A stretch of 6,207 nt of DNA. It comes from Oligoflexales bacterium. GTDB lineage: Bacteria; Bdellovibrionota_B; Oligoflexia; Oligoflexales; CACXFL01. Where the stretch lies: assembly GCA_028282865.1 (NCBI GenBank), contig JANQHA010000565.1, positions 1 through 6,207 on the forward strand. Direction: 5' to 3'. The position numbers and the translations under genes are program-made. Below the pieces are notes generated by a model. The model saw only the letters and a program-made list of their open reading frames with translations. It made no database searches and was not told where the DNA came from. Below, piece by piece: positions 5,532-6,207 of this stretch (positions are counted from its first letter, which is position 1; each line of letters opens with the position of its first letter).

Positions 5532-6207
5532 ATGGAATTTTCAAGAAGAATATCTTCTCTAAAGCCTTCACCGACCGTTGCTCTCAATAGCCGAGCAAAG
5601 GCAATGGCTAGCGACGGCACTCCAGTAATCAATTTTTCCGTTGGCGAGCCGGATTTTACGACTCCTGAACCAATCATTCAAGTCGCTATTGCAGCTTTGG
5701 AGTCGGGTAAGACAAAATACGGCGCTCCTGGCGGTGGAGTGGAGCTAAAAAGTGCCATTTCTGCCAAATTAAAGCGTGATAATAGCCTTGAATATGAGGT
5801 CGACGAAATAGTCGCCGGAATAGGGGCAAAGGAGATCCTATTCCACCTTTCATTGGCCCTGTTAAACGAAGGTGATGAGGTCCTCATACCTGCACCCTAC
5901 TGGGTGAGTTACACGACACACTGCGAAGCCGCAGGAGCTGTGCCCATTGTAATCCCAATGAAATTGAATGAGGATTCCGCCTTTAGCCTCACACCTGAGG
6001 ACATTGAGCCTTATGTAACTAGTAAGACCAAGGCTATCATTCTAAACTCTCCAAATAACCCTGCAGGCTATGTTTTACCAAAAGAACAACTGAAGTCTCT
6101 TGGGGAGTATTTACACAAAAAGAGCTGGTGGATTCTTGCTGCCGAAATATACCAATACCTTAGTTATGACTTACCTCATTTTTCCTTACTCAATTTAACT
6201 CCATCAT
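5532..6207 (+). CDS. aspC: Class I aminotransferase, aspartate aminotransferase-like (3' end outside window)
   Basis: A PLP-dependent fold-type I transaminase, probably transferring amino groups between amino acids such as aspartate and 2-oxo acids in the cytoplasm. The 225 visible codons cover the N-terminal half. The start reads MEFSRRISSLKPSPTVAL, typical of the AspC/AAT Igamma group. Family motifs follow: VGEPDFTTPEP, TKYGAPGG (with the conserved Tyr), GAKEILF, GDEVLIPAPYWVSY (with Trp stacking on PLP) and NSPNNPAG with Asn176. At 6141-6143 the expected Asp of the SDEIYE motif, which binds the PLP pyridine nitrogen, reads Ala204 (LAAEIYQYL). The catalytic lysine lies past the edge. No frameshift or stop is seen. 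There is no clear Shine-Dalgarno sequence before the ATG. The family is certain; substrate specificity and activity are not. Confidence 0.9.
   Translation, partial: MEFSRRISSLKPSPTVALNSRAKAMASDGTPVINFSVGEPDFTTPEPIIQVAIAALESGKTKYGAPGGGVELKSAISAKLKRDNSLEYEVDEIVAGIGAKEILFHLSLALLNEGDEVLIPAPYWVSYTTHCEAAGAVPIVIPMKLNEDSAFSLTPEDIEPYVTSKTKAIILNSPNNPAGYVLPKEQLKSLGEYLHKKSWWILAAEIYQYLSYDLPHFSLLNLTPS

Noticed and set aside
5678..5887. Minus-strand reading frame of 69 codons
   Set aside because: It is antisense to a clear aminotransferase reading frame and shows no protein motif.

Overview
The window is a compact stretch of a Gram-negative, flagellated bacterial chromosome. The flagellar stator proteins, an OmpA-type peptidoglycan anchor, a candidate lipoprotein and a membrane-tethered solute-binding protein all point to a cell with a periplasm. 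Base composition is moderate and gene density is high. The lineage cannot be fixed from this sequence. A proteobacterial or Bdellovibrionota-like host is only a guess.

Left part (1-1059, + strand): the 3' part of a methylthioadenosine phosphorylase gene overlaps, and is probably translationally coupled to, a YbgC-type acyl-CoA thioesterase gene. Next (about 1097-1608) comes an AT-rich 93-residue GIY-YIG endonuclease gene. It is bracketed by REP-like palindromic repeats that face each other in opposite orientation: a 33-nt perfect inverted pair, with a 44-nt tandem duplication on the right. This looks like a small mobile unit inserted between ordinary genes, and it is the most interesting structure in the window.

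Centre (1614-4476): the flagellar stator genes are split. motA lies on the minus strand, followed 5 nt downstream by a membrane protein with a TrkA-C (RCK_C) ligand-binding domain. motB lies on the plus strand and overlaps a small Cys-rich candidate lipoprotein by 11 nt. The two pairs diverge from a 232-bp control region, instead of the usual motAB operon. The arrangement suggests that a regulatory ion- or nucleotide-sensing protein and an envelope lipoprotein are co-expressed with the stator. That is inference from gene order only.

Right part (4552-6207): a minus-strand, membrane-anchored family-3 solute-binding protein with no transporter genes in view diverges from a class I (aspartate-type) aminotransferase gene that runs off the right edge. 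The aminotransferase has alanine where the family's PLP-pyridine-binding aspartate is expected, which is worth checking.
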